A stretch of 64,000 nt of DNA from the NCBI GenBank assembly GCA_900544675.1, contig UQVZ01000013.1, positions 1 through 64,000 on the forward strand, read 5' to 3'. Origin of the DNA: an uncultured Bacteroides sp. GTDB taxonomy: Bacteria; Bacteroidota; Bacteroidia; Bacteroidales; Bacteroidaceae. Under the pieces are notes generated by a model, which was given only the letters and a program-made list of their open reading frames with translations, was not told the DNA's origin and made no database searches. Numbering within the stretch: position 1 is the first letter of the stretch; the number at the start of each line of letters is the position of its first letter. A program made the translations under genes and the position numbers. Below, one piece after another: positions 17,471 through 25,779 of the stretch.

Positions 17471-18541
17471 ATGACTACAGATGAAAAATACATAAGCCGC
17501 TGCATTCAGCTGGCAAAGAACGGGTTGTGTAACACACCCCCCAACCCGATGGTGGGAGCCGTCATCGTGCATCAAGGAAAGATTATCGGCGAAGGGTATC
17601 ACGTCCGTTGCGGAGAAGGGCACGCGGAGGTGAACGCCATCGCCTCGGTGAAAGACGAAAGCCTGCTGCACGACTCTACCCTTTATGTCAGCCTGGAGCC
17701 TTGTTCGCACTACGGGAAAACTCCTCCTTGTGCCGACCTGATTATCCGGAAAGGCATTCCGCGTGTCGTAGTGGGCTGTATCGACCCCTTTTCGCTGGTA
17801 TCGGGAAGAGGCATCAGGAAACTGCAAGACGCGGGCATCGAGGTAAAAGTGGGCGTACTGGAGCAAGCATGCCGCGACCTGATAAAACGCTTCGTGGTAT
17901 TCAACCTGCAAAAGCGGCCCTACATTACCCTGAAATGGGCGCAATCCGCCGACGGATTCATCGACATCCTCCGTCGGGACGGGCAAGCCGTCAAGCTCTC
18001 TTCGCCGCTCACTTCGGCTTACGTCCACAAACTGCGTGCCGAACACAAGGCGATTCTGGTAGGAAGACGCACCGCCCTGCTCGACAACCCTTCGCTCACC
18101 ACACGCGAATGGTACGGCAAGAACCCGCTCCGGCTGGTGATAGACCGCAACATGTCGCTTCCGGCTTCGCTTCACCTGTTCGACGGAAGCACGCCTACAT
18201 GGGTATTCACTTCCGCGCCGCAAGCGGAAAAGCCCAATCTGACCTACATCCCGCTGGATTTTGATACGGATATCCTTCCGCAAATCGCCCGTGTGCTCTA
18301 CGAGCAAAAGATACAATCCTTACTGGTAGAAGGCGGAAGCCAGTTGCTCCAGTCGTTTATCGATGCCGGTTTGTGGGACGAAATCTATGTCGAACATGCT
18401 CCCGTGGCACTGGGCGAAGGCGTGCCGGCACCTGTCATTCCTCATGGATTGGCATGCACTTTGGCACAAAGAGACCGGTCCATGATAGCACATTATGAAA
18501 ACCGGCACGACAAAATGCCTGATTCGCAGATAAAAAAGTAA
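17471..18541 (+). CDS. ribD: Bifunctional riboflavin biosynthesis deaminase/reductase
   Basis: The 356-aa protein performs two successive steps of riboflavin synthesis. The N-terminal deaminase has zinc-binding HAEVNAI and PCSHYGKTPPC. The C-terminal reductase (about 150-340) has LKWAQSADGFI and LLVEGGSQLLQSF. It is divergent from prmC, with only 38 bp between the start codons. The length is normal for the fused enzyme, and no riboflavin riboswitch is visible upstream. Confidence 0.95.
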   Translation: MTTDEKYISRCIQLAKNGLCNTPPNPMVGAVIVHQGKIIGEGYHVRCGEGHAEVNAIASVKDESLLHDSTLYVSLEPCSHYGKTPPCADLIIRKGIPRVVVGCIDPFSLVSGRGIRKLQDAGIEVKVGVLEQACRDLIKRFVVFNLQKRPYITLKWAQSADGFIDILRRDGQAVKLSSPLTSAYVHKLRAEHKAILVGRRTALLDNPSLTTREWYGKNPLRLVIDRNMSLPASLHLFDGSTPTWVFTSAPQAEKPNLTYIPLDFDTDILPQIARVLYEQKIQSLLVEGGSQLLQSFIDAGLWDEIYVEHAPVALGEGVPAPVIPHGLACTLAQRDRSMIAHYENRHDKMPDSQIKK

Positions 18542-18602
18542 AGTTTATCCATAATTTTATATAAAACTGAACATAAAAGTTCCGAGTAGAAAAAAAACTT
18601 TC

Positions 18603-18610
18603 TACTTTTG
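18603..18610 (+). promoter_or_regulatory. -7 element for the DUF6242 lipoprotein gene
   Basis: TACTTTTG fits TAnnTTTG, 27 bp upstream of the start codon. Confidence 0.6.
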
Positions 18611-18637
18611 CAACTTGTAATGCAAAGATTATACTAA

Positions 18638-20107
18638 ATGAAATTAAGATTTTTATCCATATTAGTAGCGGGGTTGGCTTTCATCTCGTTCTCAATGACT
18701 TCTTGCCTGAAAGATGATACCGTAGAAATCAACTATACCAACGAGACCAGTATCATCTCTTTTTCATTGGGAACCCTGTATCACGAAGTGAAAGGGCAGG
18801 CTCAGGACGGAAGCGATTCGTTGTATATGGACACCATCTCGCTGGGGAACTATCCCTTTACCATCGACCAACTGAACCGGACCATCGAAAATAAAGATTC
18901 GCTTCCGGTAGGCACCGACATTTCGAGAGTCGTCGCCAACATCAGCGCCGATACACCTTATATTATATATGGTAAAATCAAGGCCGCGGGCGAAGAGGCG
19001 GTAGATACCTTGTGGACAGAAACCGACTCCATCGACTTCACCCACGCACCAGCCGAAGGGCTTACCTTCAAGGTTATGGCATATAGCGGACGAATGGGCA
19101 GACCGTATCACGTAAAAGTCAACGTGCATACCCAAGTGCCCGACTCGCTGACCTGGAGCGAAGGTGCGTCTCGATACGCTTTCGTATCCCAAAGCCTGAT
19201 ACGGCAAAAAGCGCTTTACACGGATAGCCGGATTTATGTCTTCGGAGAGCACAACGATACGCCCGTTATCGAATATACCACGGTAAATGCCAACGGTAAT
19301 TCGGACGGATGGATTGCGCTCGAGAACGTACCGGCAGGTACCGACTCTTATTCGGCTATGGTATGGAACGGCACGATTTATTTCCTTGCCGACGGTTCGT
19401 TGTATGAACTGGAAGGAAACACCATCCAGCCCTCTTCCCTTCCTTCACCCGGACAACAATTGAAACAACTCCTGGGCAATGCCACTACGGCAAGCGGGCT
19501 TACCTACCTGTACGCTTATACGGCAGATGACAAATGCCTGACCTTCAACGGCACGGCATGGAGCGAAGACCAGGGAGAAAACATTTTCCCCGATACAGAC
19601 CAACGTTTCTCTTTCGCTACGTTGCCCGTCTCCTATAATTCGACCATGGCACGTACCGTGGTATTCGGATTCCATTCCGGCTCGCAAGGAAACCGGTCGG
19701 GATTTGCAGCCAACCGGCTGAGCAGCGAGAACAATTGGGTTGCATACGATTACGCACAAGCCGATACGTTCTATTGCCCGAACATCACCGACGGCACGAT
19801 GATTTACTACGACAAAAAGCTTTATGCTTTCGGAGGATTCATCAATAGCCTGCCGCACAAGGAATACCGCCATCCGTTCAGCACCATCTTCATCTCGAGC
19901 GATTACGGACTGAGCTGGGAACCAGCCGTGCGCTATATCCGCTTCCCCGAATCTTCTTTCGCCGAGAAATACGAAGAAGGAGAAACGCTGGGCGAAAACA
20001 GTTACTCGTGCGCAGTAGACGAGAACCATTTCATTTGGATTATCTGGCACAACGGATATATGAGCCGAGGAAGAATCAACCGGCTCGGTTTTCTCCCTAA
20101 ATGGTAA
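18638..20107 (+). CDS. DUF6242-type lipoprotein with a kelch/propeller-like C-terminus
   Basis: The 489-aa protein has a lipoprotein signal ending in SMTSC (Cys23). The N-terminal part (about 30-170) looks like an Ig-like or beta-sandwich region. The rest contains short beta repeats with aromatic-glycine patterns, such as YSAMVWNGTIYFLADGSLYEL and YYDKKLYAFGGFI, as in a kelch-like propeller. I associate it with DUF6242, known mainly from Bacteroidales. It precedes uppS by 20 bp and probably shares its transcript, so an envelope link is plausible, but the function is unknown. Confidence 0.65.
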   Translation: MKLRFLSILVAGLAFISFSMTSCLKDDTVEINYTNETSIISFSLGTLYHEVKGQAQDGSDSLYMDTISLGNYPFTIDQLNRTIENKDSLPVGTDISRVVANISADTPYIIYGKIKAAGEEAVDTLWTETDSIDFTHAPAEGLTFKVMAYSGRMGRPYHVKVNVHTQVPDSLTWSEGASRYAFVSQSLIRQKALYTDSRIYVFGEHNDTPVIEYTTVNANGNSDGWIALENVPAGTDSYSAMVWNGTIYFLADGSLYELEGNTIQPSSLPSPGQQLKQLLGNATTASGLTYLYAYTADDKCLTFNGTAWSEDQGENIFPDTDQRFSFATLPVSYNSTMARTVVFGFHSGSQGNRSGFAANRLSSENNWVAYDYAQADTFYCPNITDGTMIYYDKKLYAFGGFINSLPHKEYRHPFSTIFISSDYGLSWEPAVRYIRFPESSFAEKYEEGETLGENSYSCAVDENHFIWIIWHNGYMSRGRINRLGFLPKW

Positions 20108-20127
20108 AGAAAGGAAAGTAAGACATT

Positions 20128-20868
20128 ATGGCATACAAAGACCTTATAGACAAATCACGGATTCCGGCACATATCGCTATTATCATGGATGGTAATGGAA
20201 GATGGGCGAAGCAACGCGGCCATGCACGCACGTTCGGGCATCAGGCTGGTGCCGAAACGGTACATGTCATAGCCGAAGAAGCCGCACGTCTGGGAGTGAA
20301 ATTTCTTACGCTCTATACTTTCTCAACCGAAAACTGGAAACGACCAGTTGATGAAGTTTCCGCTTTAATGGCTCTCCTGATGGACTCCATCGAAGAAGAG
20401 ACCTTAATGAAAAACAATATCCGCTTCCGCATCATCGGCGAAATGGAGAAATTGCCCCAAGATGTAGCCGAATGCCTTCAACAATGCATCGACCGTACTG
20501 CGACTAATTCGGGTATGTGTCTGGTACTGGCATTAAGCTATTCATCGAAATGGGAAATCACCGAAGCCGTTAAAAAGATAGCAACGGAAGTAAAAGAAAA
20601 CAAGCTGGGTATTGATGAAATAACCGATGAGGTCATCAGCCGGCATTTGACAACCAGCTTTATGCCCGACCCCGACCTGCTGATACGCACCGGAGGCGAG
20701 ATACGGCTCAGCAATTACCTTCTCTGGCAATGCGCTTATTCCGAACTTTATTTTTGCGATACTTACTGGCCCGATTTCAAGGCCGAGGAGTTTTGCAAAG
20801 CCATATACGATTATCAACAAAGAGAACGCCGATTTGGCAAAACAAGTGAACAATTATTGAAACCATAA
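20128..20868 (+). CDS. uppS: Isoprenyl transferase (undecaprenyl diphosphate synthase)
   Basis: The 246-aa cis-prenyltransferase makes the C55 lipid carrier for peptidoglycan and surface polysaccharides. HIAIIMDGNGRWAKQRG carries the catalytic Asp and the diphosphate-binding Gly-Arg, LTLYTFSTENWKRP the conserved substrate helix, and DLLIRTGGEIRLSNYLLWQ the C-terminal signature. It is followed after 5 bp by bamA, as is common in Bacteroidetes, so membrane lipid carrier and outer-membrane assembly genes are co-expressed. Confidence 0.96.
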   Translation: MAYKDLIDKSRIPAHIAIIMDGNGRWAKQRGHARTFGHQAGAETVHVIAEEAARLGVKFLTLYTFSTENWKRPVDEVSALMALLMDSIEEETLMKNNIRFRIIGEMEKLPQDVAECLQQCIDRTATNSGMCLVLALSYSSKWEITEAVKKIATEVKENKLGIDEITDEVISRHLTTSFMPDPDLLIRTGGEIRLSNYLLWQCAYSELYFCDTYWPDFKAEEFCKAIYDYQQRERRFGKTSEQLLKP

Positions 20869-20873
20869 AAAAG

Positions 20874-23516
20874 ATGCGATACAGTTTTTTTCTTACCCCT
20901 TTGGTACTGATGTGTTTCAGCTTTCCTACCGCCAGCCATGCACAAGAAAACAACACGGCGGAAAGCGAGAAACCTGTCATTTTATATAACGGGACTCCCA
21001 AGAAATATGAAATAGCCGACATCAAGGTGGAGGGAGTGAAAAACTACGAAGACTATGTATTGATTGGTATCTCCGGACTTGCCGTAGGACAGACCATTAC
21101 CGTGCCGGGCGATGACATCACCGATGCCGTCAAACGCTATTGGCGCCACGGGTTGTTTTCGGATGTCCGCATCTCTGCCGATAAGATAGAGGGAAATAAA
21201 ATCTGGCTCCGCATCGAACTGACCCAGCGTCCGCGTATCGCCGACATCCATTTCAACGGCATCAAGAAAAGCGAGCGCGAAGACCTGCAAAGCCGGTTGG
21301 GCAACATGGTGAAGGGTATGCAGATTACGCCGAACATGATTGACCGTGCCAAAATCCTTATCAAGAAATACTTCGATGAAAAGGGTTTCAAGAATGCCGA
21401 AATTAATATTCTCGAGCGCGAAGACCCGAAGGACAAGGAACAAGTTTACGTGGATGTGAACATCGACAAGAAAGAGAAAGTCAAAGTACACAAGATTACC
21501 ATCGACGGCAATACGGTACTGACCGACAAGAAGTTGAAGCGGGTGATGAAGAAGACCAATGAAAAAGGAAAGCTCATCAACCTGTTCCGCACCAAGAAGT
21601 TCATCCAGGAAAACTACGAAGGGGATAAACAGAAAATCATCGAAAAATACAACGAGCTGGGCTATCGTGATGCCATGATTGAAATGGACAGCGTATCGAC
21701 CTACGATGAAAAGACGGTAGATGTCTACATGAAGATTTACGAAGGTGACAAATACTACCTGCGCAACGTCACATGGGTAGGTAACACGGTTTATCCTTCC
21801 GACTTGTTGAACCAACAATTACAAATGAAACACGGCGACGTGTACAACCAGAAATTGCTGGACGACCGTATTACGAACGATGAAGACGCCATCAAGAACA
21901 ATTATTATAACCACGGATATGTGTTTGCCAACATCGACCCGGTGGAAGTCAATATCGACGGAGACTCCATTGACCTTGAGATGCGTGTGATGGAAGGTCC
22001 GCAGGCAAGCATCAGCCATGTACGCATCAACGGTAATGACCGTTTGTACGAGAACGTCATCCGACGTGAGCTCCGTACCCGTCCAGGTGATTTGTTCAGT
22101 AAAGAAGCACTGGAACGTTCGTACCGTGAAATTGCCCAGATGGGACACTTCAACCCCGAAACCATCAATCCGCAAGTACAACCGAACTTCGAGGATGGTA
22201 CGGTAGACATCAACTGGGGACTGGAATCGAAAGCCAACGACCAGGTAGAGTTCTCTGCCGGTTGGGGTCAGACAGGTATCATCGGTAAGCTGAGCTTGAA
22301 GTTCACCAACTTCTCGTTTGCCAACCTGTTCCGCAAGAATGATAACTTCCGCGGATTCCTGCCGCAAGGCGACGGACAGACTTTGACCATCAGCGGTCAG
22401 ACCAACGGACAATACTATCAGGCTTACAGCATTTCGTTCCTCGATCCGTGGTTCGGAGGCAAACGCCCGAACTCGCTTTCGGTATCCGCTTTTTATTCCG
22501 TACAGACCGATATCAGCAGCCAGTATTATAACTCGGCTTACATGAACAACTATTGGAATTACCTGTATGGATACGGATATGGAAACTATGGTTATTACGA
22601 TAACTACGAATCTTACTACGACCCCGATAAATCCATCAAGATGTTCGGCGTGTCGCTGGGATGGGGAAAACGTCTGCGTTGGCCCGATGACTATTTCACC
22701 TTTATGGCAGAATTGTCTTACCAACGCTTCATGCTGAAGGACTGGAGCTACTTGTACATCATGCTGAACAACGGACAATACATGAACACGGGTAACTGCA
22801 ACAGCTTGAGCCTGAACCTGACCTTGTCGCGTAACTCTACCGATAACCCGATTTTCCCGCGCCGTGGTTCCGAGTTCACCGCATCCTTGCAGATTACTCC
22901 GCCGTACTCGCTCTTCAGCAAGAAGGACTTCTCTACTTACGGAAGAGACAACTACGAAGAAGCGGCCAGCATGTACAAGTGGATTGAATACCACAAGTGG
23001 AAGTTCAAATCGAAGACCTATACGGCACTGATGGATATCCAGAAATGTCCGGTCATCATGACCCGTGCCGAATTCGGTATCCTGGGACACTTCAACAAAT
23101 ACAAACGTTCTCCGTTCGAGACGTTCTATGTAGGTGGTGACGGTATGACAGGATACAGTTACAACTATGCATCCGAAACCATTGCCCTGCGTGGATACGA
23201 GAACGGTTCGTTGACACCTTACGGAAGCGAAGGATATGCATACATCCGCTTGGGAGCCGAACTGCGCTACCCGTTGATGTTGGAAAACTCGACCAGTATC
23301 TATGCCTTGGGATTCGTCGAAGCCGGTAATGCATGGACTGATGTGGCAGACTTCAACCCCTTCAAGCTGAAACGCTCTGCCGGATTCGGTGTACGTATCT
23401 TCCTGCCGATGATTGGTATGATGGGTATCGACTGGGCGTATGGTTTCGATAAAATCAACGGCTCTATGCAATACAGTGGAAGCCAGTTCCACTTTATTAT
23501 CGGACAAGAATTTTAA
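20874..23516 (+). CDS. bamA: Outer membrane assembly factor BamA
   Basis: The 880-aa precursor has a signal peptide (MRYSFFLTPLVLMCFSFPTASHA). About five POTRA domains follow (about residues 45-440, with AEINILEREDPKDKEQVYVDV and RINGNDRLYENVIRRELRTRPGD as examples), then a C-terminal 16-strand barrel ending in a terminal aromatic residue (GQEF). A YGYGYGNYGYYDNYESYY-rich loop near residue 565 is an unusual tyrosine-rich surface segment. BamA inserts outer-membrane proteins; the two OmpH/Skp-like chaperone genes downstream fit this role. Confidence 0.95.
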   Translation: MRYSFFLTPLVLMCFSFPTASHAQENNTAESEKPVILYNGTPKKYEIADIKVEGVKNYEDYVLIGISGLAVGQTITVPGDDITDAVKRYWRHGLFSDVRISADKIEGNKIWLRIELTQRPRIADIHFNGIKKSEREDLQSRLGNMVKGMQITPNMIDRAKILIKKYFDEKGFKNAEINILEREDPKDKEQVYVDVNIDKKEKVKVHKITIDGNTVLTDKKLKRVMKKTNEKGKLINLFRTKKFIQENYEGDKQKIIEKYNELGYRDAMIEMDSVSTYDEKTVDVYMKIYEGDKYYLRNVTWVGNTVYPSDLLNQQLQMKHGDVYNQKLLDDRITNDEDAIKNNYYNHGYVFANIDPVEVNIDGDSIDLEMRVMEGPQASISHVRINGNDRLYENVIRRELRTRPGDLFSKEALERSYREIAQMGHFNPETINPQVQPNFEDGTVDINWGLESKANDQVEFSAGWGQTGIIGKLSLKFTNFSFANLFRKNDNFRGFLPQGDGQTLTISGQTNGQYYQAYSISFLDPWFGGKRPNSLSVSAFYSVQTDISSQYYNSAYMNNYWNYLYGYGYGNYGYYDNYESYYDPDKSIKMFGVSLGWGKRLRWPDDYFTFMAELSYQRFMLKDWSYLYIMLNNGQYMNTGNCNSLSLNLTLSRNSTDNPIFPRRGSEFTASLQITPPYSLFSKKDFSTYGRDNYEEAASMYKWIEYHKWKFKSKTYTALMDIQKCPVIMTRAEFGILGHFNKYKRSPFETFYVGGDGMTGYSYNYASETIALRGYENGSLTPYGSEGYAYIRLGAELRYPLMLENSTSIYALGFVEAGNAWTDVADFNPFKLKRSAGFGVRIFLPMIGMMGIDWAYGFDKINGSMQYSGSQFHFIIGQEF

Positions 23517-23534
23517 TCTAAAGAACCAACAGAT

Positions 23535-24050
23535 ATGAAAAGACTGATTTTCTCAGCAGCATTGCTTGTTCTCTGTATCCTGACAGCACAAGCGCAACGG
23601 TTCGCTTTGATTGACATGGAATTTATCTTGAAACACATTCCTGCCTACGAAGAAGCCAACCGGCAGATGGAAACGTTGTCTAAACAATGGCAAAGCGAAA
23701 TCGATGCCAAGAGCAACGAAGCCAAAACTTTGTATGAGGCTTACCAGCAGAATGCCGCCACGCTGACTGATGCCCAACGCACGGCAAAGGAAGAAGCGGT
23801 AGTGGCAAAAGAAAAAGAAGCCGCCGAACTCCGCCAGAAATATTTCGGGCCGCAAGGCGAAATGATGAAGAAACAACGCGAATTGATCGGACCCATCCAA
23901 GACAATATCTACAATGCCGTAAAGGATATAGCCCTGGAAGAAGACTACGATGCCGTTATCGACCGCGCTTCGGCACAAAGCATGATTTTTGCCTCTCCGC
24001 ACATCGATATAAGCAATGAAGTGCTCACCCGGTTAGGATATTCAAATTAA
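23535..24050 (+). CDS. OmpH/Skp family periplasmic chaperone, copy 1
   Basis: The 171-aa protein has a signal peptide (MKRLIFSAALLVLCILTAQA) followed by FALIDMEFILKHIPAYEEANRQ. A long coiled-coil arm spans about residues 35-125 and a beta segment near the end contains DAVIDRASAQSMIFAS. This is the jellyfish-like Skp plan, which carries unfolded outer-membrane proteins to BamA. It is 18 bp after bamA and 93 bp before a second family member, so the locus encodes a tandem pair. Confidence 0.92.
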   Translation: MKRLIFSAALLVLCILTAQAQRFALIDMEFILKHIPAYEEANRQMETLSKQWQSEIDAKSNEAKTLYEAYQQNAATLTDAQRTAKEEAVVAKEKEAAELRQKYFGPQGEMMKKQRELIGPIQDNIYNAVKDIALEEDYDAVIDRASAQSMIFASPHIDISNEVLTRLGYSN

Positions 24051-24055
24051 TTTTA

Positions 24056-24063
24056 TATTTTTG
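24056..24063 (+). promoter_or_regulatory. -7 element before the second OmpH gene
   Basis: TATTTTTG fits TAnnTTTG, 80 bp upstream of the next start, so the second chaperone may also be expressed independently. Confidence 0.5.
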
Positions 24064-24143
24064 CAAACGGGTTTGTACACTCCAACAATCCATGCTATGA
24101 AATAGGAACAATAGAAATTAAAAACAAATAGAAATTCAAGATT

Positions 24144-24713
24144 ATGTTGAAAAAAATTGCTTTACTTATCTTGCTCGTCGCTCCGATGAGTATGTTCGCG
24201 CAAAAGTTCGCGCACTTTAAATCTATGGACGTCATTCTTGTAATGCCGGAATACGCCAAGGCTCAAACCGACATTCAGGCATTGCAAAAACAGTATGAAG
24301 ACGAAATCAAACGTTCGGCTGACGAATTCAACAAGAAATTTGCCGAATACCAGCAAGAGCAACAGTCGCTTCCGCAAAACATTCAGGAACGCCGTCAGAA
24401 AGAATTGCAGGAAATGATGGAAAAAGGCAACCAGTTCCAGCAGGAAGCCCAACAACAATTGCAAAAGGCTTACACCGACATGATGGACCCCATCTATAAG
24501 AAAATGGAAGACGCCGTTAAAGCTATCGGCGCGGCAGGAGGTTATACCTATATCTTCGACTTGAACCGTACAGACATTCCGTACGTAAACGAAGCTCAGT
24601 CGACCGATGTTACCAACGACATCAAAACCAAATTGGGCATCAGCCTGACAGCTGTACCGTACACGCCGCCTACATCGGCTCCGGCAGCTCCGGCTACGAC
24701 TCCGGCCAACTAA
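24144..24713 (+). CDS. OmpH/Skp family periplasmic chaperone, copy 2
   Basis: The 189-aa protein repeats the plan of its neighbour: a signal peptide (MLKKIALLILLVAPMSMFA), the MDVILVMPEYAKAQTDIQAL start, a Gln/Glu-rich coiled coil (about 40-120) and a C-terminal YTYIFDLN beta segment. It adds a low-complexity Pro/Ala/Thr tail of about 20 residues absent from copy 1. The two copies are clearly diverged, which suggests different clients or trimer partners. Confidence 0.92.
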   Translation: MLKKIALLILLVAPMSMFAQKFAHFKSMDVILVMPEYAKAQTDIQALQKQYEDEIKRSADEFNKKFAEYQQEQQSLPQNIQERRQKELQEMMEKGNQFQQEAQQQLQKAYTDMMDPIYKKMEDAVKAIGAAGGYTYIFDLNRTDIPYVNEAQSTDVTNDIKTKLGISLTAVPYTPPTSAPAAPATTPAN

Positions 24714-24736
24714 TACAACCGAAATAAAACGATTAC

Positions 24737-24802
24737 CGCAGGTTAACGCGGATTGTTGCAGAATCAAGTTTTAAGCACCTGCATAATCCGCATTAACCTG
24801 CG
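24737..24802 (+). repeat. Hairpin with CGCAGGTTAACGCGGATT arms
   Basis: The left arm 24737-24754 and right arm 24785-24802 are complementary with one mismatch over 18 bp, and the loop is 30 bases. It sits between the second ompH gene and murI. It has the same architecture as the other intergenic hairpins in this window, with a different sequence. Confidence 0.75.
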
Positions 24803-24820
24803 TTTCTTAATTCCAACCCC

Positions 24821-25651
24821 ATGACAACGACAGGTCCTATCGGCATCTTCGACTCTGGCTACGGCGGACTGACTATCTTAGGCAAGATACGCCAGCTATT
24901 GCCTCAGTATAATTACCTTTATTTAGGCGACAATGCCCGCACGCCATACGGTACACGCTCGTTCGAGGTAGTCTACGAATTTACCTTACAAGCCGTACGC
25001 AAGCTCTTCGAGTTGGGATGCCCGCTGGTTATCCTGGCGTGCAACACAGCCTCTGCCAAAGCTCTCCGCTCTATCCAGCAGCATGACCTTCCTCATTTGG
25101 ACCCTACCCGCCGTGTATTGGGCGTTATCCGCCCTACCGTAGAATGCATCGGAAGCCTGACACAGACCCGCCATATAGGCTTGTTGGCTACAGAAGGCAC
25201 CGTAAAATCGCAGTCCTATCCGCTGGAAATACACAAACTCTATCCCGATATCCGGCTGACAGGCGTTGCCTGCCCCATGTGGGTACCATTGATAGAAAAC
25301 AACGAGTCGCAATCTCCCGGTGCCGATTACTTCGTACAGAAATACCTTGACCAACTGCTTAGCCAAGACCCGGAGATAGACACCATCATCTTGGGTTGCA
25401 CACATTATCCTCTTTTACTGGATAAAATCAGACTTTACACGCCGCCACACATCCGATTGGTAGAACAAGGGAAATACGTGGCAGCTAGCCTGAAAGACTA
25501 CCTTGCCCGCCACTCGGAGATACGGACACGGTGCGAAACCGGTGGAACCTGCCAGTTCCTGACCACCGAATCGGTAGAAAAGTTCCGCGAGTCTGCCCAT
25601 CTCTTCCTGCATCAGGAAGTACAAGTGCGCACGGTGTTGCTGGATACCTAA
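24821..25651 (+). CDS. murI: Glutamate racemase
   Basis: The 276-aa protein makes D-glutamate for peptidoglycan. IGIFDSGYGGLTIL begins the family, and the two catalytic cysteines are in LACNTASA and LGCTHYPLL. The substrate-binding YLGDNARTPYG is intact. It closes the envelope cluster uppS-bamA-ompH-ompH-murI and is followed by a strong bidirectional terminator. Confidence 0.96.
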   Translation: MTTTGPIGIFDSGYGGLTILGKIRQLLPQYNYLYLGDNARTPYGTRSFEVVYEFTLQAVRKLFELGCPLVILACNTASAKALRSIQQHDLPHLDPTRRVLGVIRPTVECIGSLTQTRHIGLLATEGTVKSQSYPLEIHKLYPDIRLTGVACPMWVPLIENNESQSPGADYFVQKYLDQLLSQDPEIDTIILGCTHYPLLLDKIRLYTPPHIRLVEQGKYVAASLKDYLARHSEIRTRCETGGTCQFLTTESVEKFRESAHLFLHQEVQVRTVLLDT

Positions 25652-25703
25652 CTTAATCTGCTTCCAGATTTTTGTTTCAAGATGGTAAATGTATAACAAT
25701 GAA

Positions 25704-25746
25704 AAACTCCATCCTCGCGGATTGCAAGTCCGTAAGGATGGAGTTT
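25704..25746. terminator. Bidirectional intrinsic terminator
   Basis: AAACTCCATCCT and AGGATGGAGTTT form a perfect 12-bp stem, with A-rich sequence before and T-rich sequence after. It separates murI (+) from the convergent tricorn-type gene (-). Confidence 0.9.
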
Positions 25747-25779
25747 CTTTATTTATGGGGAAGAAAATTTATTGTTTCG

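Noticed and set aside
21819..23507. A 562-codon minus-strand open frame opposite bamA
   Set aside because: It is a codon-bias shadow; bamA on the plus strand is complete and conserved.
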